A stretch of DNA of 7,652 nt from Desulfovibrionaceae bacterium (GTDB lineage: Bacteria; Pseudomonadota; Gammaproteobacteria; Burkholderiales; Burkholderiaceae_C), in the NCBI GenBank assembly GCA_009778355.1, contig WRJY01000220.1:1-7652 (forward strand). Reading direction: 5' to 3'. This document shows, piece by piece, positions 7,123-7,652 of the stretch; within the stretch, counting starts at the first letter, position 1; the number at the start of each line of letters is the position of its first letter. Position numbers and translations under genes: made by a program. The notes under the pieces are model-generated. The model was not told where the DNA came from. It was given only the letters and a program-made list of their open reading frames with translations, and did no database searches.

Positions 7123-7128
7123 TAAAAT
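7100..7128 (+). promoter_or_regulatory. Predicted promoter of the TetR/AcrR repressor gene
   Basis: On the plus strand TATACA (7100-7105, 4 of 6 to TTGACA) and TAAAAT (7123-7128, 5 of 6 to TATAAT) are 17 bp apart. Transcription would start near 7135, about 44 nt before the repressor ATG. It overlaps the opposing operon promoter and shares the same operator, which predicts autorepression. Confidence 0.5.
7101..7118. promoter_or_regulatory. AcrR/TtgR-type operator, perfect 18-bp palindrome
   Basis: ATACATTCATGAATGTAT is its own exact reverse complement. It reads as half-site ATACATT, 4 central bases and AATGTAT. From memory, the E. coli AcrR operator has the same half-site core and the same 4-bp centre, and the TtgR operator shares CATGAATGTA. 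It lies within the -35/-10 spacers of both divergent promoters, between the repressor and the pump genes. The palindrome is seen directly; binding by the adjacent repressor is inferred from family and position. Confidence 0.8.
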
Positions 7129-7178
7129 TAGGGGCTTTCCGACCATCTCCCCCTTTCGCCACCACCCGCTTCATTGAC

Positions 7179-7652
7179 ATGGCGCGCCGCACGAAGGAAG
7201 ACGCCCAAGCCACCCGCGCCGCCGTGCTCGACGCCGCAGAGCGCGTGTTCCTGAGGCGCGGGGTCACGCGCACCTCGCTGGCCGAAATCGCCCAGGCCGC
7301 CGGCGTCACGCGCGGCGCGATCTATGGGCACTTCAAGAACAAGGCCGAGCTGTTCACCGCCATGATGGAGCGGGTCACGCAGCCGCTGGAAGCCGAGATC
7401 GCCCGTCTGGCCGAGACCGGCGCGGCGGCTGGCGACTTGCTGACGCAACTGCGCGAGCGCGTGCGCGCGGCAGCCAGGCAGATCGTGACCGACGCGCAAA
7501 CACGCCGCGTGGTCGAAATCGCCATGCTGATGGTCGAGCACGTCGATGAACTGGGCGAGTTGCGCACGCGGCGCGCGCAGGCCGCGCAGGCCACCGCGCG
7601 GCGGCTGGGGCTGATTCTTGCCAAGGCGGCGCGCCAGCGCGGCCTGCGCGCG
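7179..7652 (+). CDS. TetR/AcrR-family repressor of the efflux operon (partial, 3' end beyond window)
   Basis: The frame is open from ATG 7179 to the window edge and gives 158 residues; relatives are usually about 200-220. It starts MARRTKEDAQATRAAVLDAA, typical of the AcrR/TtgR/BpeR subgroup. The DNA-binding helix-turn-helix spans about residues 33-58 (SLAEIAQAAGVTRGAIYGHF, then KNKAEL), with Y49 and H51-F52 in the usual recognition-helix end. The rest is helical and should be the ligand-binding and dimer domain, cut by the window. It is divergent from the efflux operon with an 18-bp operator between them, so it most likely represses the pump and itself until a pump substrate binds. No clear ribosome site precedes 7179. 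An in-frame ATG at 7113 lies inside the operator and would add 22 atypical residues, so I reject it. Confidence 0.92.
   Translation, partial: MARRTKEDAQATRAAVLDAAERVFLRRGVTRTSLAEIAQAAGVTRGAIYGHFKNKAELFTAMMERVTQPLEAEIARLAETGAAAGDLLTQLRERVRAAARQIVTDAQTRRVVEIAMLMVEHVDELGELRTRRAQAAQATARRLGLILAKAARQRGLRA

Noticed and set aside
7113..7652. In-frame ATG at 7113 for the repressor
   Set aside because: It lies inside the operator and upstream of the predicted transcription start, and adds 22 residues atypical of the family.
1..7652. CRISPR arrays, tRNA or rRNA genes, phage genes or defence systems
   Set aside because: I saw no regularly spaced repeats, no RNA gene signatures and no such protein families. 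Apart from the IS end the content is an efflux locus and one unknown gene.

Overview
The window is GC-rich. Its protein families and codon use suggest a beta-proteobacterium, probably of the Comamonadaceae/Burkholderiales (an inference from gene families and GC-rich third codon positions; there is no rRNA or marker gene to confirm it). Most of the window is one tripartite RND (resistance-nodulation-division) multidrug efflux locus.

Layout, left to right. Positions 1-72 are the last 23 codons of an IS630-type transposase, so the left edge is a mobile-element boundary. Positions 73-191 are a short gap; its minus strand could be the 5' end of a gene cut by the insertion. Positions 192-755 (+) encode a conserved cytosolic protein of unknown function. 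A GC-rich hairpin at 759-800 separates it from the convergent efflux operon.

The operon is transcribed on the minus strand: periplasmic adaptor lipoprotein (6895 to 5660), inner-membrane HAE1 (hydrophobe/amphiphile efflux-1) RND pump (5641 to 2375) and outer-membrane channel lipoprotein of the OprM/NodT family (2378 to 822). The genes are packed tightly, with an 18-nt gap and then an ATGA overlap. Together they should form one pump spanning both membranes, driven by the proton gradient.

On the other side of a 283-bp divergent intergenic region, a TetR/AcrR-family repressor starts at 7179 (+) and runs off the right end. A perfect 18-bp palindrome at 7101-7118 has the AcrR-type half-site spacing. 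It lies in the spacers of promoters predicted on both strands, so one bound repressor could silence both the pump and its own gene. The pump mRNA is predicted to have a leader of about 190 nt, containing a hairpin, a U-rich run and a possible 38-codon leader ORF.

I see no clearly new system. The most interesting points are the compact operator, the leader, a pump whose phenylalanine drug trap and switch loop are largely substituted, unusual extensions in the pump and channel, and the IS630 scar.
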